DNA from: Saprospiraceae bacterium
GTDB lineage: Bacteria; Bacteroidota; Bacteroidia; Chitinophagales; Saprospiraceae
Length of the DNA: 64,000 bases
NCBI GenBank assembly: GCA_022841345.1
Contig: JALHRR010000015.1
Location: 1 to 64,000, forward strand
Direction of reading: 5' to 3'
Below, piece by piece: positions 9,321 through 17,859 of the stretch. The first letter of the stretch is position 1, and every line of letters starts with the position of its first letter. The notes beneath the pieces were generated by a model. The model was not told where the DNA came from. It searched no databases and worked only from the letters and a program-made list of their open reading frames with translations. Position numbers and translations under genes: made by a program.

Positions 9321-9353
9321 TAACAATATACGCACGTGGACTCTGTACTTTTG
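9321..9353 (+). promoter_or_regulatory. Promoter-like block before the second DUF3494 gene
   Basis: TACTTTTG at 9346-9353 fits TAnnTTTG. TAACAATATAC lies 14 bases upstream of it, matching the block at 3215-3246 in sequence and spacing. No TTTG -33 element is present at the canonical distance. Confidence 0.45.
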
Positions 9354-9390
9354 AGTTGTATTTTAATAATATACCTTAAAAACCTTAATA

Positions 9391-10722
9391 ATGCAACAAA
9401 TATTACAAAGTGATATGAATTTGAAAATTCAGAAAATGAATATTCATCCAATTTCCACTCCTACCATTTTATTAACTCCGAAACTGACAGCCAAATTATT
9501 GCTCTTAATGCTGGCGGCAATTATCGCTTCCTTTTTACCCTTAACAAGTCATGCCCAATTACCGAATCTGGGTACAGCTGAGAACTTTGTGCTGTTTACC
9601 TCCGCAGGGGCGCTGGGTAATACCGGAACTTCGATGCTAACTGGTGATATTGGTACGAATGTGGGCGCTATATCAGGATTTGAAGAACCTACCATGGTTG
9701 ATGGAAATATCGAGCAGGCAAATAGTGTAACAGCGCAGTGCTCCACTGATGTGCAGGCCGCATACAATGAAATTTTTGCAAGGACTCCAACAGAAACAGG
9801 GCACGCACCTGCATATGGAGGTGGGGAAACACTTACTCCCGGAGTCTATTATCAGGGTGGGGCGGGATCAATAGGCGGAATATTGAACCTGGATGCTCAG
9901 GGAGATGCAAACGCAATTTTTATTTTCCAGTTCGGAGGGGCCTTTACCACTGGAGCTTCTGCCACTGTGAATTTGCTCAACAGAGCATCTGCCTGTAATA
10001 TATACTGGATAGCAGAGGGTGCAATAGCAATGGCTGCTTTAACTAATATGAAAGGAACCCTTATTGCCAGCAATGGTGCCATTTCAATGGGGGCAGGCGG
10101 TCTATTAGAAGGAAGAATGCTTTCAACTGTCGGAGAAGCAACCGTGTACCAGGTTATAGCTAGTGTACCTGATTGTGCAGCACTTCCTATCAGTCTTCTG
10201 TCATTTACAGGTCATTGTGACAATCAGAATAATGTCCTTAGTTGGAGCACAGCAACAGAAATTAACAATGATTATTTTACAATTGAACGCAGTCCCAACG
10301 GGAGAGATTGGTCAGTAGCCGGAATGGTTGATGGTGCAGGTAATTCATCCACTCTTAACAATTATACCTTAACAGACAAAACCCAGGACGACGAAACAAC
10401 TTATTATCGTTTAAAGCAAACTGACTACAACGGAAGTTATCATTATGAGTCTGTCATTGGGATTAATCAATGTGACAAAAATGGGTCAGATCAATTGATT
10501 GTTTTCCCAAACCCGTCGAAAGGAAAATTCGAATTGCGTTTTAATGGCAATCCTGACGAAATAAAGTCAATCAACATTTTCAACTCCATGGGCCAAAACA
10601 TTTTTAGCTCAGACTACTATCAACCCCGATTTGATATATCCAGTCAAGTTCCCGGTCTTTATTTTATACATGTGCAGCAAAATGAAAAGCTGATCAGTAT
10701 GAAGTATTTGTTGAGTAATTGA
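9391..10722 (+). CDS. Secreted DUF3494 (ice-binding-like) protein with T9SS sorting domain
   Basis: 443 residues. The order is a conserved N-terminal extension (MQQIL), a signal peptide core ending SHA-Q near residue 55, then a DUF3494 beta-helix domain at about 57-262 (NLGTAENFVLFTSAGALGNT, LTPGVYYQGG). A fibronectin-like linker begins LPISLLSFTGHC and includes FTIERSPNGRDW. A type A T9SS sorting domain closes the protein (VFPNPSKGKFELRF, then PGLYFIHV). It is the compact paralogue of the 1902-residue protein just upstream and lacks its Cys-rich repeats. Surface or extracellular location is well supported. Ice binding or adhesion is only family inference. Confidence 0.9.
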   Translation: MQQILQSDMNLKIQKMNIHPISTPTILLTPKLTAKLLLLMLAAIIASFLPLTSHAQLPNLGTAENFVLFTSAGALGNTGTSMLTGDIGTNVGAISGFEEPTMVDGNIEQANSVTAQCSTDVQAAYNEIFARTPTETGHAPAYGGGETLTPGVYYQGGAGSIGGILNLDAQGDANAIFIFQFGGAFTTGASATVNLLNRASACNIYWIAEGAIAMAALTNMKGTLIASNGAISMGAGGLLEGRMLSTVGEATVYQVIASVPDCAALPISLLSFTGHCDNQNNVLSWSTATEINNDYFTIERSPNGRDWSVAGMVDGAGNSSTLNNYTLTDKTQDDETTYYRLKQTDYNGSYHYESVIGINQCDKNGSDQLIVFPNPSKGKFELRFNGNPDEIKSINIFNSMGQNIFSSDYYQPRFDISSQVPGLYFIHVQQNEKLISMKYLLSN

Positions 10723-10872
10723 TAACCGGAAAAAATGATTAATTTAGTCTCAGTAAACTATTTGCCTTAGATTTACAGGGTTGAGTATTTCCTGGAAAAT
10801 CTGTTTCCCTGACAATACTCAGCAGGACGACACTGCTGTAATGATTATTGGAGGAATAAATGGGTAAAAAAT

Positions 10873-11253
10873 ATGGTAACTGTTGCTCAATACGGACTAT
10901 TAATCATACTGTCCCTCTTTTTAATTTTACATATCTGCATATTACTGAAAATCATTCCTTACACAGTTGTTTGGGGAGGTAGATTGAAGTCTGACAAGGA
11001 AATGTATCGCTTTGAAATGATTTCAATTGTAGTAAATCTTTTTTTCCTGTTGATCGTATTAATACAATCCGGTATTTTGTCTCTTGAGTTTCCGGAGCAA
11101 ATAATGACCATCATATTATGGATAATGGCTGCATTATTTTTCTTCAACACTTTCGGGAATATATTTTCAAAAAATAAAATTGAAAGAGTAGCTTTTGCAC
11201 CCATGACAATTATTCTAACTGTATTTTCTGTTATATTGGCATTGGCAAACTGA
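10873..11253 (+). CDS. Small 4-TM membrane protein, unknown
   Basis: 126 residues, strongly hydrophobic, with four predicted membrane segments (about 6-26, 48-66, 77-95, 105-124) and a short charged loop GRLKSDKEMYRFE between the first two. I do not recognise a family. The ATG at 10873 is close to an upstream GGAGGAAT stretch. It is the first of a long run of plus-strand genes. No clear terminator or promoter is seen in the 150 bp before it. Confidence 0.7.
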   Translation: MVTVAQYGLLIILSLFLILHICILLKIIPYTVVWGGRLKSDKEMYRFEMISIVVNLFFLLIVLIQSGILSLEFPEQIMTIILWIMAALFFFNTFGNIFSKNKIERVAFAPMTIILTVFSVILALAN

Positions 11254-11344
11254 AGAAATGTATCATCCTTGTATTCTGCATTGAAGCTAAGGGATTGACA
11301 GAGGACTATTACTGTGAATTTCAGAATTAAATAAAAATCAAGCC

Positions 11345-11632
11345 ATGACTGACAATGAAAAATTGATGAAATATTATCTCAAAGTACGCGAAAAAGGGAG
11401 AATCAGATACAGTATAGAGCAAGGTTTGATTTTTGGATTCATTGTATTTATAGTAAGTAATTTGATTAATCTGGTTGATCAGCCGTTTAGTGAAGTATAC
11501 TTTTCATGGGGTGGACTGCTAAACTTAGGAATGTATCTGATCATAGGCATATTTTTTTACGGATCATTTATGTGGTGGGTGAGTGGGCAGACTATCAAAA
11601 AAAATAGCAAAATAGAAGAAAAGTCTAATTGA
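11345..11632 (+). CDS. Small 2-TM membrane protein, unknown
   Basis: 95 residues: a charged N-terminus (MTDNEKLMKYYLKVREKGR), a membrane segment at about 27-44, a short loop, a second segment at about 58-82, and a Lys-rich tail. The family is not recognised. It follows the 4-TM gene by 91 bp on the same strand and could be co-transcribed. Coding status rests on a clean start, sensible topology and orientation with its neighbours. Confidence 0.65.
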   Translation: MTDNEKLMKYYLKVREKGRIRYSIEQGLIFGFIVFIVSNLINLVDQPFSEVYFSWGGLLNLGMYLIIGIFFYGSFMWWVSGQTIKKNSKIEEKSN

Positions 11633-11732
11633 AATTGAAAAGATAATATTCAGGTTCCACTTTACTTTAAAGTGTGAAAAACTTATCTGAGCAATGTTTA
11701 TGATAGATTCCGTAAAAGAATGAATCACAGGA

Positions 11733-12371
11733 ATGAACATTAACAATCAAAATGCTTATTGGGATGAAGTGGCTGAATCGAAGACATTCACTCATCCCAT
11801 AGACATATCAATTCTGGAAAAACACATCACCAGACAGAGTAAAATTCTCGACTTTGGTTGCGGCTATGGCAGAATTGTGAAAGAATTGATGGACTTGGGA
11901 TTTGAAGATGTTGTTGGCTTCGACACCTCGAAGGAGTTAATTAACAGAGGAAAACGCGAATTTGATTTACCTATTTTTCATATTGACAATCCTTCGGAAT
12001 TACCCGTAGAGGAAGATTCTATTGACTGCATTCTATTATTTGCGGTATTGACATGCATTCCTTCAAATGAAGGACAATCTGATCTCATTAGAATGCTCTG
12101 TTCAAAGCTGAGACCAGGTGGAATCATTTATATAAGTGATTACTATCTACAGGATAATGCTCTTGATAATGGCAGGTATCAACATTTGAATGACGATAAA
12201 AATAACTTTGGTGTTTTTAGTTTACCGGAAGGCGTGATGCTCCGGCATCATACCAAAGAGTGGATTTCTGAACTGACCAAAGATTTTGAGTTGCTCACTG
12301 AAAAATCTATGGATGTGCTTACCATGAATGGAAACAAAGCGAAGGGATTCCAACTGCTTGGAATGAAATGA
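11733..12371 (+). CDS. Class I SAM-dependent methyltransferase
   Basis: 212 residues. Motif I ILDFGCGYGR is at about 38-47. An acidic residue ends beta 2 (VVGFDTSKELI, about 58-68), motif post-I is at DCILLFAVLTCIPS, and RPGGIIYISDYYL matches motif III. The length and layout are those of a stand-alone Methyltransf_11/25 type Rossmann enzyme. The substrate cannot be told from sequence. It stands alone in its neighbourhood, about 100 bp after a 2-TM protein and 300 bp before a GNAT gene. Confidence 0.88.
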   Translation: MNINNQNAYWDEVAESKTFTHPIDISILEKHITRQSKILDFGCGYGRIVKELMDLGFEDVVGFDTSKELINRGKREFDLPIFHIDNPSELPVEEDSIDCILLFAVLTCIPSNEGQSDLIRMLCSKLRPGGIIYISDYYLQDNALDNGRYQHLNDDKNNFGVFSLPEGVMLRHHTKEWISELTKDFELLTEKSMDVLTMNGNKAKGFQLLGMK

Positions 12372-12684
12372 ATGATAGGTTACAAATTGGTTTTGCTTCC
12401 GGCAATTATTCGTTGAATGTAAAAGCCAGACTATTCAAAGACCAATAACGGCTCAAGTTGTTGTTAGGCCGGATATTGTACAATTAAGAGAATTGATGTG
12501 CGGGATAATATGGTAATCTATGATTGAGAAAATGAAGGTATTACTTCAATGCTGTTGACTCCATTGCCAAGATAAAAAGGAAAAATTATTTCTACATTTA
12601 TGATTCCAGAAAAACAGTAGTATTTCTGATAACTTGCCCCGACTTACATTATTTACCACTTTCCAAAATGTGTGGAATTTTAAC
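12372..12684. other. Intergenic gap with one attC-like half site
   Basis: No gene is supported. At 12443-12463 there is an imperfect hairpin (CAATAAC with GTTGTTG, one wobble), directly followed by GTTAGGC (12463-12469). The latter fits the consensus of an integron attC 3' core, but no matching RYYYAAC core lies at the 5' side. Otherwise nothing is seen. Confidence 0.5.
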
Positions 12685-13203
12685 ATGGATGAGACAATGA
12701 TATATAGAAATGCTATAATTACTGATTCAAAAAAATTATCTGTATTATTTAAGCAAGTCTATATTCAAACTTATGGAACAGAAGGTGTTTCGGATGAATT
12801 CGCCAATTTTATTACAATACAATTTTCTGTAGAAAGACTAGAAAAATTAATTGAGGAACACCCTGAAAATTTAATTGTAGCTGAGTATAAAGGCAATTTA
12901 GTAGGAGTGGTCGAACTTGAATTTGATAAAAAATGCCCGGTAAACGACATCATTGGACCCGAGCTTAATAAACTGTATATTCTGGAATGGTTCTGTAATA
13001 GAGGAATTGGTAATGAATTGATGAATCAAGCGGAAAGACTTTTGAAGCAAAAAAATCAGAAACTTTTTTGGCTTTGGGTTTTGGAGTCCAACGAGCGCGC
13101 AATCAGATTTTATGAGAAGCAAAACTTTCATTGGATCGGCAATGCACCGTTTCAAATGGAAAAAAATGTTTACCAGAATAAAGTAATGGTGAAATACCTT
13201 TAA
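12685..13203 (+). CDS. GNAT family N-acetyltransferase
   Basis: About 172 residues. It has GNAT features: a beta strand NLIVAEYKGNLVGVVELEF, then LYILEWFCNRGIGNELMNQAE, where CNRGIG stands for the acetyl-CoA-binding Q/RxxGxG/A loop, and a closing ESNERAIRFYEKQNF that is typical of motif B. The substrate is unknown. The frame opens with TTG at 12634, but the ATG codons at 12685 and 12697 are better starts; MIYRNAIITDS at 12697 looks like a normal GNAT beginning. The first of these two is given here. Confidence 0.88.
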   Translation: MDETMIYRNAIITDSKKLSVLFKQVYIQTYGTEGVSDEFANFITIQFSVERLEKLIEEHPENLIVAEYKGNLVGVVELEFDKKCPVNDIIGPELNKLYILEWFCNRGIGNELMNQAERLLKQKNQKLFWLWVLESNERAIRFYEKQNFHWIGNAPFQMEKNVYQNKVMVKYL

Positions 13204-13461
13204 TGCAATAGATCTCTCCGCTAAACAACATCAGATTACATCACGGGAGGAATATTTAGCCCGTACAATTACCTGAGTTCAACGTCTGAATCTTTTTTCA
13301 TGTTTGAGAAGGCTAAGTGATTAAAATCATATTTACACATGATAGATTTCATAATCTTAAAAATGTAGATAGCATACATTTGTTTCCAGTTCCCGGGACT
13401 CCGGTCTGACCGATTGCAGTGACTTTTTTTGAAAGTAATCAGTTTCTGAAAATCATGGAAT

Positions 13462-14250
13462 ATGAAACATGTAATTATTTTTTTCATCTTAATTTCCCTT
13501 CAATTTCTAATCTCTATAACTGCTACAGCACAGGATGCTGATACAGTGGACGTAAAACATTCTATTGCATTGCAGTTTGGGGTTAACAAAATAAAGGACG
13601 AAAACCTGCATCCGAAACTGAGCACAGGAACCATTACTGAACTCAGCTATGGATTTGAAAAAAGAAAGGAGAACCTGCAACTATTGAATTTTACCATTGC
13701 TTACAGCAGATTCAAAACAAAATACGAAGACCTTTCAAAGAGTATTAATCTCGGCTTAAGCCTGAGCTACAGCTACAATTTTCAAATTAGCAAAAAAAGT
13801 AAGTTTACTTATTGGCTTGGCCCGGAAGCAAATTTGGAATATAATGCATGTTACTTCCCCAATTGGGATGACAGCCATCTTTATTGGGCAAATTATTTGT
13901 CACTTGGGGTGAAAAATGTATTTTCTTTCGATTTAAAGAATGACAAAAGATGGATTTCTTCTTTGTCGTTTCCGCTCTTTTCAGTTTTCAGCCGCCCCGA
14001 TCTTTACCGCTTATACAAAATTGACGAAACTGATTTTGCAGGTATAGTGGACAACCTTCACAGCAATATCACTGCGGCTCATCTGGTCAATGTATTTTAT
14101 GTAAAGTTTCAAACCGAGATCCGTTTCCCCGTTTTTAAAACCAAACAGGAAGCCTTGTTTTATTCATTTGAGTGGATAAGAGTAAAACATGATGAAGGAA
14201 ATCCCTTTCAGCAACTTAGCCATCAAATCGGGATAAAATTTCTATTATGA
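13462..14250 (+). CDS. Secreted beta-barrel-like protein, unknown
   Basis: 262 residues with a signal peptide (hydrophobic core about 4-18, cleavage near ATAQ-D). The rest is rich in alternating polar and aromatic residues (LGLSLSYSYNFQI, FYSFEWIRVKHDEG) and ends with IGIKFLL, which suggests an outer-membrane or periplasmic beta-barrel. No named family is recognised. The last codons overlap the next gene by 4 bp (ATGA at 14247), so it is translationally coupled to the serine hydrolase lipoprotein. It heads a four-gene group running to 16393. Confidence 0.8.
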   Translation: MKHVIIFFILISLQFLISITATAQDADTVDVKHSIALQFGVNKIKDENLHPKLSTGTITELSYGFEKRKENLQLLNFTIAYSRFKTKYEDLSKSINLGLSLSYSYNFQISKKSKFTYWLGPEANLEYNACYFPNWDDSHLYWANYLSLGVKNVFSFDLKNDKRWISSLSFPLFSVFSRPDLYRLYKIDETDFAGIVDNLHSNITAAHLVNVFYVKFQTEIRFPVFKTKQEALFYSFEWIRVKHDEGNPFQQLSHQIGIKFLL

Positions 14251-15320
14251 AAAATTTAAATTATTTCCTGCTGTTTGGGTATGCTTTACTGCTCAGTTCA
14301 TGCCTGAAGGACAAGCCATTTAAATTGCCTTACGAGGGTTTTGAACCGTTAAACAGAAATGACGGATGGATGATTTCTACCCCTGAAAATGAGCATATGG
14401 ACAGGGAATTATTAGATGAAGCTTATCGCCTGGTCTATAAAGACAACAGGTTTCTGATGGCAAGAAGTTTACTGATTATCAGGAATGGGAAGCTGGTGGC
14501 AGAAGCTTATCCCCATGATAGAGCAGATATTGACCGTATTGCCAATATTCAATCCATGACCAAGTCATTTACTTCTATTCTCACAGGAATGGCGCTGGAG
14601 CAGCATTTAATTGATTCGGTGAATCAAACGTTCTACAGCATTTATCCGGATGCTTTTAATGATAATCCTGAGAAAAAAGCCGTTACTCTAAAGCATGCTT
14701 TAACCATGACAACAGGCATCGCTTTTGATAACTCAAAAGACACAAGAACCTTATATGAGACTGAAACTAATTCGCTGGAATTTATTCTATCCTTACCTCA
14801 GGAGTATGATCCGGGAATTATCTTTCGATACCATGACGGAGCGCCACATTTAGTTTCTGCTGCTATTCAGAAAAGATACGGAAAGCCGTTTTCTGATTTT
14901 GCTGACACATATTTATTTAAGCCTTTGGGGATCACAGATTACAAATGGGAAACGGCTAATGATGGAATTAATTTCGGGGCCTTCAGTCTGTTTATCAAAC
15001 CCAGAGATGCTGCAAAATTTGGTCAGCTGCTGGCTCAGAATGGTACATGGGAAAGCCGGCAACTTGTTGACAGCACCTGGATTTTAGATGCTACTCAACC
15101 GATTGTAAACTCCAGTTCTTTGGGAAGTCCCTATGGGTATTATTTTTGGATATATCCTGCATTTGGAGCTTACGCTGCGGATGGCCACGGGGGGCAGCGT
15201 ATCATGGTTTTTCCTCAAAAAAATTTAGTAATAGTCTATACAGCCTGGGGCTATACAAGTGGAGATTTCTTTGATCATTTTAATGAAGTTGCCGATTTAA
15301 TATCAAATAGCTGCAAATAA
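14247..15320 (+). CDS. Serine hydrolase lipoprotein (beta-lactamase / class C fold)
   Basis: 357 residues. A lipobox LSSC places the lipidated Cys at residue 19. The S-x-x-K motif SMTK (103-106) provides the nucleophile Ser and general-base Lys of the class C beta-lactamase/esterase superfamily. YHDGAPHLVS is in the position of the Y-x-N/S motif and DGHGGQ is in the position of the KTG/HxG motif. Members cleave ester or peptide bonds; the substrate is unknown and antibiotic hydrolysis should not be assumed. The start overlaps the preceding gene by 4 bp and the next gene follows after 14 bp. Confidence 0.88.
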   Translation: MKNLNYFLLFGYALLLSSCLKDKPFKLPYEGFEPLNRNDGWMISTPENEHMDRELLDEAYRLVYKDNRFLMARSLLIIRNGKLVAEAYPHDRADIDRIANIQSMTKSFTSILTGMALEQHLIDSVNQTFYSIYPDAFNDNPEKKAVTLKHALTMTTGIAFDNSKDTRTLYETETNSLEFILSLPQEYDPGIIFRYHDGAPHLVSAAIQKRYGKPFSDFADTYLFKPLGITDYKWETANDGINFGAFSLFIKPRDAAKFGQLLAQNGTWESRQLVDSTWILDATQPIVNSSSLGSPYGYYFWIYPAFGAYAADGHGGQRIMVFPQKNLVIVYTAWGYTSGDFFDHFNEVADLISNSCK

Positions 15321-15334
15321 ATAAATGAAATACT

Positions 15335-15730
15335 ATGAAACTATTTTTGAAATTACTGGCTTCAGCGCTTTTACTTTTCAATGGAATCGGTGCAATTTAT
15401 GGAGGATGGCATCTTATGATGCATCCTGATGGGAGCAGTATTCAGCTGTCAATGGACTGGTTGGAGCACACTCCATTTAAGGATTATTTAATTCCGGGAA
15501 TTGTGCTTTTTATTGCAAATGGATTGTTCAGCATGGTGGTGCTATGCGCGTTGATTTTTAAATTCCGGCATTATGCCTGGTATATAATGGTTCAGGGAGC
15601 AATACTTACCGGCTGGATTGTCATTCAGGTATTGATGGTTCAAACAATCTATTTTCTCCATATCATTCTGGGAATAGTTGGCCTGTTACTTATCATTATC
15701 GGAGCACTGCTACTAAATATGAAACAATAA
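15335..15730 (+). CDS. Small 4-TM membrane protein (paralogue of 2452-2880)
   Basis: 131 residues with four membrane segments. It shares the NGIGAIYGG, PFKDYLIPG and WIVIQVLMVQT motifs with the protein at 2452-2880, with matching spacing. It is therefore a member of the same unnamed family. It sits between a serine hydrolase lipoprotein gene (14 bp upstream) and a Yip1-like gene (12 bp downstream), in a tight plus-strand group. Its function is unknown. Confidence 0.8.
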   Translation: MKLFLKLLASALLLFNGIGAIYGGWHLMMHPDGSSIQLSMDWLEHTPFKDYLIPGIVLFIANGLFSMVVLCALIFKFRHYAWYIMVQGAILTGWIVIQVLMVQTIYFLHIILGIVGLLLIIIGALLLNMKQ

Positions 15731-15742
15731 TATTTTAACTGA

Positions 15743-16393
15743 ATGACTGATAAATATATGACTCCCGGTTTTCTGAAATTATACGGCAGGATGTTTTTCA
15801 AACCTGAAAGCACCTTTAGATTAATATTTGAAAGTAAAAATAGCCTGAAATATGGTTTTTTCGCTCTGCTGGTTCCTGCCCTTGGATACACGATTTTTTA
15901 TATTATGGCATATTATGCCGGTGGTTCTCCATCAACATTCAAGCCCTGGCTAGCCTTACCGATTGAGAACTATTTTAAGTATGATATTGTGTTAACATTT
16001 CCGGGCTATTATTTAAGCTGGATTGGAGCCGCCGGAACAGTATATTTGATTTCAAAATTATTCAATGGTCAGGCTAAATTCGATAATATTTTAGCAATTA
16101 TTGGTTTTGGAATTGGCATTGCTACATGGAGTACTTTATTTCATGACTTATCAGATGCCTTTTTAAGTATTATCGGTATTATCGAAATGAGAGAATACGA
16201 ACTCCTTTTAAACCAACCAACTTTCTGGCGCGGACTTTTGCTTACCCTTTATGCGATTTACTTTTTCTGGTTTTTAACATTGTTTACTATAGGGATTAAA
16301 ATAGCTCAGGGTTTTGGTATTATCAGATCGCTGATAATTGCACTGATCGGGCTAATTACATTTCAATTGATTCTCTTAATTTTTATAAGATGA
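15743..16393 (+). CDS. Yip1-domain-like membrane protein
   Basis: 216 residues with about five or six membrane segments. The N-terminal cytoplasmic part (PGFLKLYGRMFFKPESTFR) resembles the start of many bacterial Yip1-domain proteins, where a short amphipathic region precedes a polytopic core. Segments are visible at about 36-58, 85-105, 115-137, 165-190 and 195-215. No catalytic motif is seen. It closes the four-gene group 13462-16393. The Yip1 assignment is by overall pattern and is only moderate. Confidence 0.7.
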   Translation: MTDKYMTPGFLKLYGRMFFKPESTFRLIFESKNSLKYGFFALLVPALGYTIFYIMAYYAGGSPSTFKPWLALPIENYFKYDIVLTFPGYYLSWIGAAGTVYLISKLFNGQAKFDNILAIIGFGIGIATWSTLFHDLSDAFLSIIGIIEMREYELLLNQPTFWRGLLLTLYAIYFFWFLTLFTIGIKIAQGFGIIRSLIIALIGLITFQLILLIFIR

Positions 16394-16459
16394 TCGTTAC
16401 GTAAATACACATCGATTTAACAAGAGTTGAAATCATCAACTCATAAAATAACAGTCCTA

Positions 16460-16729
16460 ATGAAATCAGAAAATAAAATATGCCAAAGCTGCGGTTTTCC
16501 ATTAAAGAAAGATAAGAAGGGTGGAGGCACAGAAAAGGATGGCTCCATCAGCAAAAAGTATTGCTCTATGTGCTATGAAAATGGGGAATTTTTAACGCCT
16601 CCTGAAATAGACACAGCTCAAAAAATGCAGCAGTTTTGCATCCGGGAAATGAAGAAAGACGGGATCAGTAGTTTCTTTGCCTGGCTGGCTACCAGAGCGA
16701 TTCCCAGGCTCGAAAGATGGAAATCGTAA
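16460..16729 (+). CDS. Zinc-ribbon protein (zinc_ribbon_2 type)
   Basis: 89 residues from the ATG at 16460. A CQSCGFPL knuckle (about 8-15) and a CSMCYENG knuckle (about 36-43) form a four-cysteine zinc ribbon. They are followed by a helical tail DTAQKMQQFCIREMKKDG. This matches the short putative zinc-ribbon proteins common in Bacteroidota and Firmicutes. The frame can be extended 11 codons to a TTG at 16427, but the ATG gives the usual start just before the first knuckle. A role is not known. Confidence 0.85.
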   Translation: MKSENKICQSCGFPLKKDKKGGGTEKDGSISKKYCSMCYENGEFLTPPEIDTAQKMQQFCIREMKKDGISSFFAWLATRAIPRLERWKS

Positions 16730-16783
16730 AGTGTAAGCACTTTATTGACTGAGATAAATATCTGCCTTAAATTTTATAATACA

Positions 16784-17716
16784 TTGAACTACCAACAAAT
16801 CATAGACTGGTTACTGAAAGGTGATGTTGCCATACAATATCAGACCTGGCGTGATCTGTTGGGAGTAGAAAAAGTGGACCTTCAGGACCTCATATCAAAA
16901 GTGGGATGGGGACAAATGTTCTTGTCCAAACGAAATCCTGATGGGCACTGGGGCTTGAGATTTTATCAGCCCAAATGGATTTCTACACATTATACCTTGC
17001 TTGATCTTCGCAATTTGAATCTGCCTTCAAACAATGAGATCGTACAGGAAACAATAGAATTAGTGCTGCAAAACAGCAAATCAGCAGATGGTGGTATTCG
17101 ATTGGGACCTTCTACTTCTGAGCACAGTGATATTTGCGTCAATGGGATGTTTTTGAATTATGCTTCTTACTTTAAAACTTCAGAGGAAAAGATACATTCC
17201 ATTATCGACAGTATTCTGAATGAGATCATGCCTGATGGGGGATTCAACTGTGTAATGGAAAGGAATGGAGCGAAGCACAGTTCTTTCCACACTACAATCT
17301 CTGTATTGGAAGGATTAACAGAATTTCTCAAAGCAGGATATACCTACAGAAAGGCGGAAATTCTTAGCGTAAAAAAAAGTGCTGTTGAATTTATTTTGAT
17401 ACACCAGTTGTACCTGTCAGATCATACAGGTCACATCATTAATAAAGACTTTTTGAAGTTAACTTACCCTTGCAGATGGAAATATGATATTCTTCGTGCG
17501 TTGGATTATTTTCAATACGCCGGAGTAGAATGGGACAACAGAATGACATCTGCCCTGGATATTCTGAGAGCTAAGCGAAACCGCGACGGAACCTGGCAAC
17601 AGCCCGCTGCCCATGCCGGTCAGGTTCACTTCCTCATGGAGAAGACTGGTGAGCCTGGAAGATGGAATACGCTCAGAGCTTTAAGAGTATTGAAATATTT
17701 TGAAAGGTATCAATAA
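16784..17716 (+). CDS. Squalene-cyclase/prenyltransferase-like alpha-toroid protein
   Basis: About 310 residues. QW-like repeats typical of the alpha6/alpha6 terpenoid-cyclase toroid are seen: RNPDGHWGLRFYQP, SADGGIRLGP, MPDGGFNCV and RNRDGTWQQP. The acidic DxDD motif of true cyclases is absent, so it is likely a non-catalytic or differently catalytic relative. The reading frame has no ATG near its N-terminus. The candidate starts are TTG at 16745 and TTG at 16784; the second gives NYQQIIDWLLKGD, which looks like a natural beginning. It lies alone between the zinc-ribbon gene and rsgA. Confidence 0.75.
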   Translation: MNYQQIIDWLLKGDVAIQYQTWRDLLGVEKVDLQDLISKVGWGQMFLSKRNPDGHWGLRFYQPKWISTHYTLLDLRNLNLPSNNEIVQETIELVLQNSKSADGGIRLGPSTSEHSDICVNGMFLNYASYFKTSEEKIHSIIDSILNEIMPDGGFNCVMERNGAKHSSFHTTISVLEGLTEFLKAGYTYRKAEILSVKKSAVEFILIHQLYLSDHTGHIINKDFLKLTYPCRWKYDILRALDYFQYAGVEWDNRMTSALDILRAKRNRDGTWQQPAAHAGQVHFLMEKTGEPGRWNTLRALRVLKYFERYQ

Positions 17717-17859
17717 ATAGTTATCATGGAATGCATTTAAATCTTCGCGTAAATCTGTTTGAATAAACCTGGCATTCCGGGACAATATTTGAGCGGGTAG
17801 CTAATGCCGGTTTTCCTTTCTCTATACAAATTGAAGAACTCTGAATTTAAATATTTGAA

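Larger units (their letters stand above)
8993..9390. other. Intergenic region with terminator and shared leader
   Basis: The gap holds a terminator at 9053-9086 and, from about 9270, a stretch resembling the leader of the upstream paralogue. A minus-strand open frame at 8982-9248 has no recognisable content. The -7-like TACTTTTG box lies at 9346-9353, preceded by TAACAATATAC at 9321-9331. Confidence 0.6.

Noticed and set aside
12443-12469. Integron attC site
   Set aside because: GTTAGGC is present after a short stem, but no RYYYAAC partner, no second site and no integrase were found.
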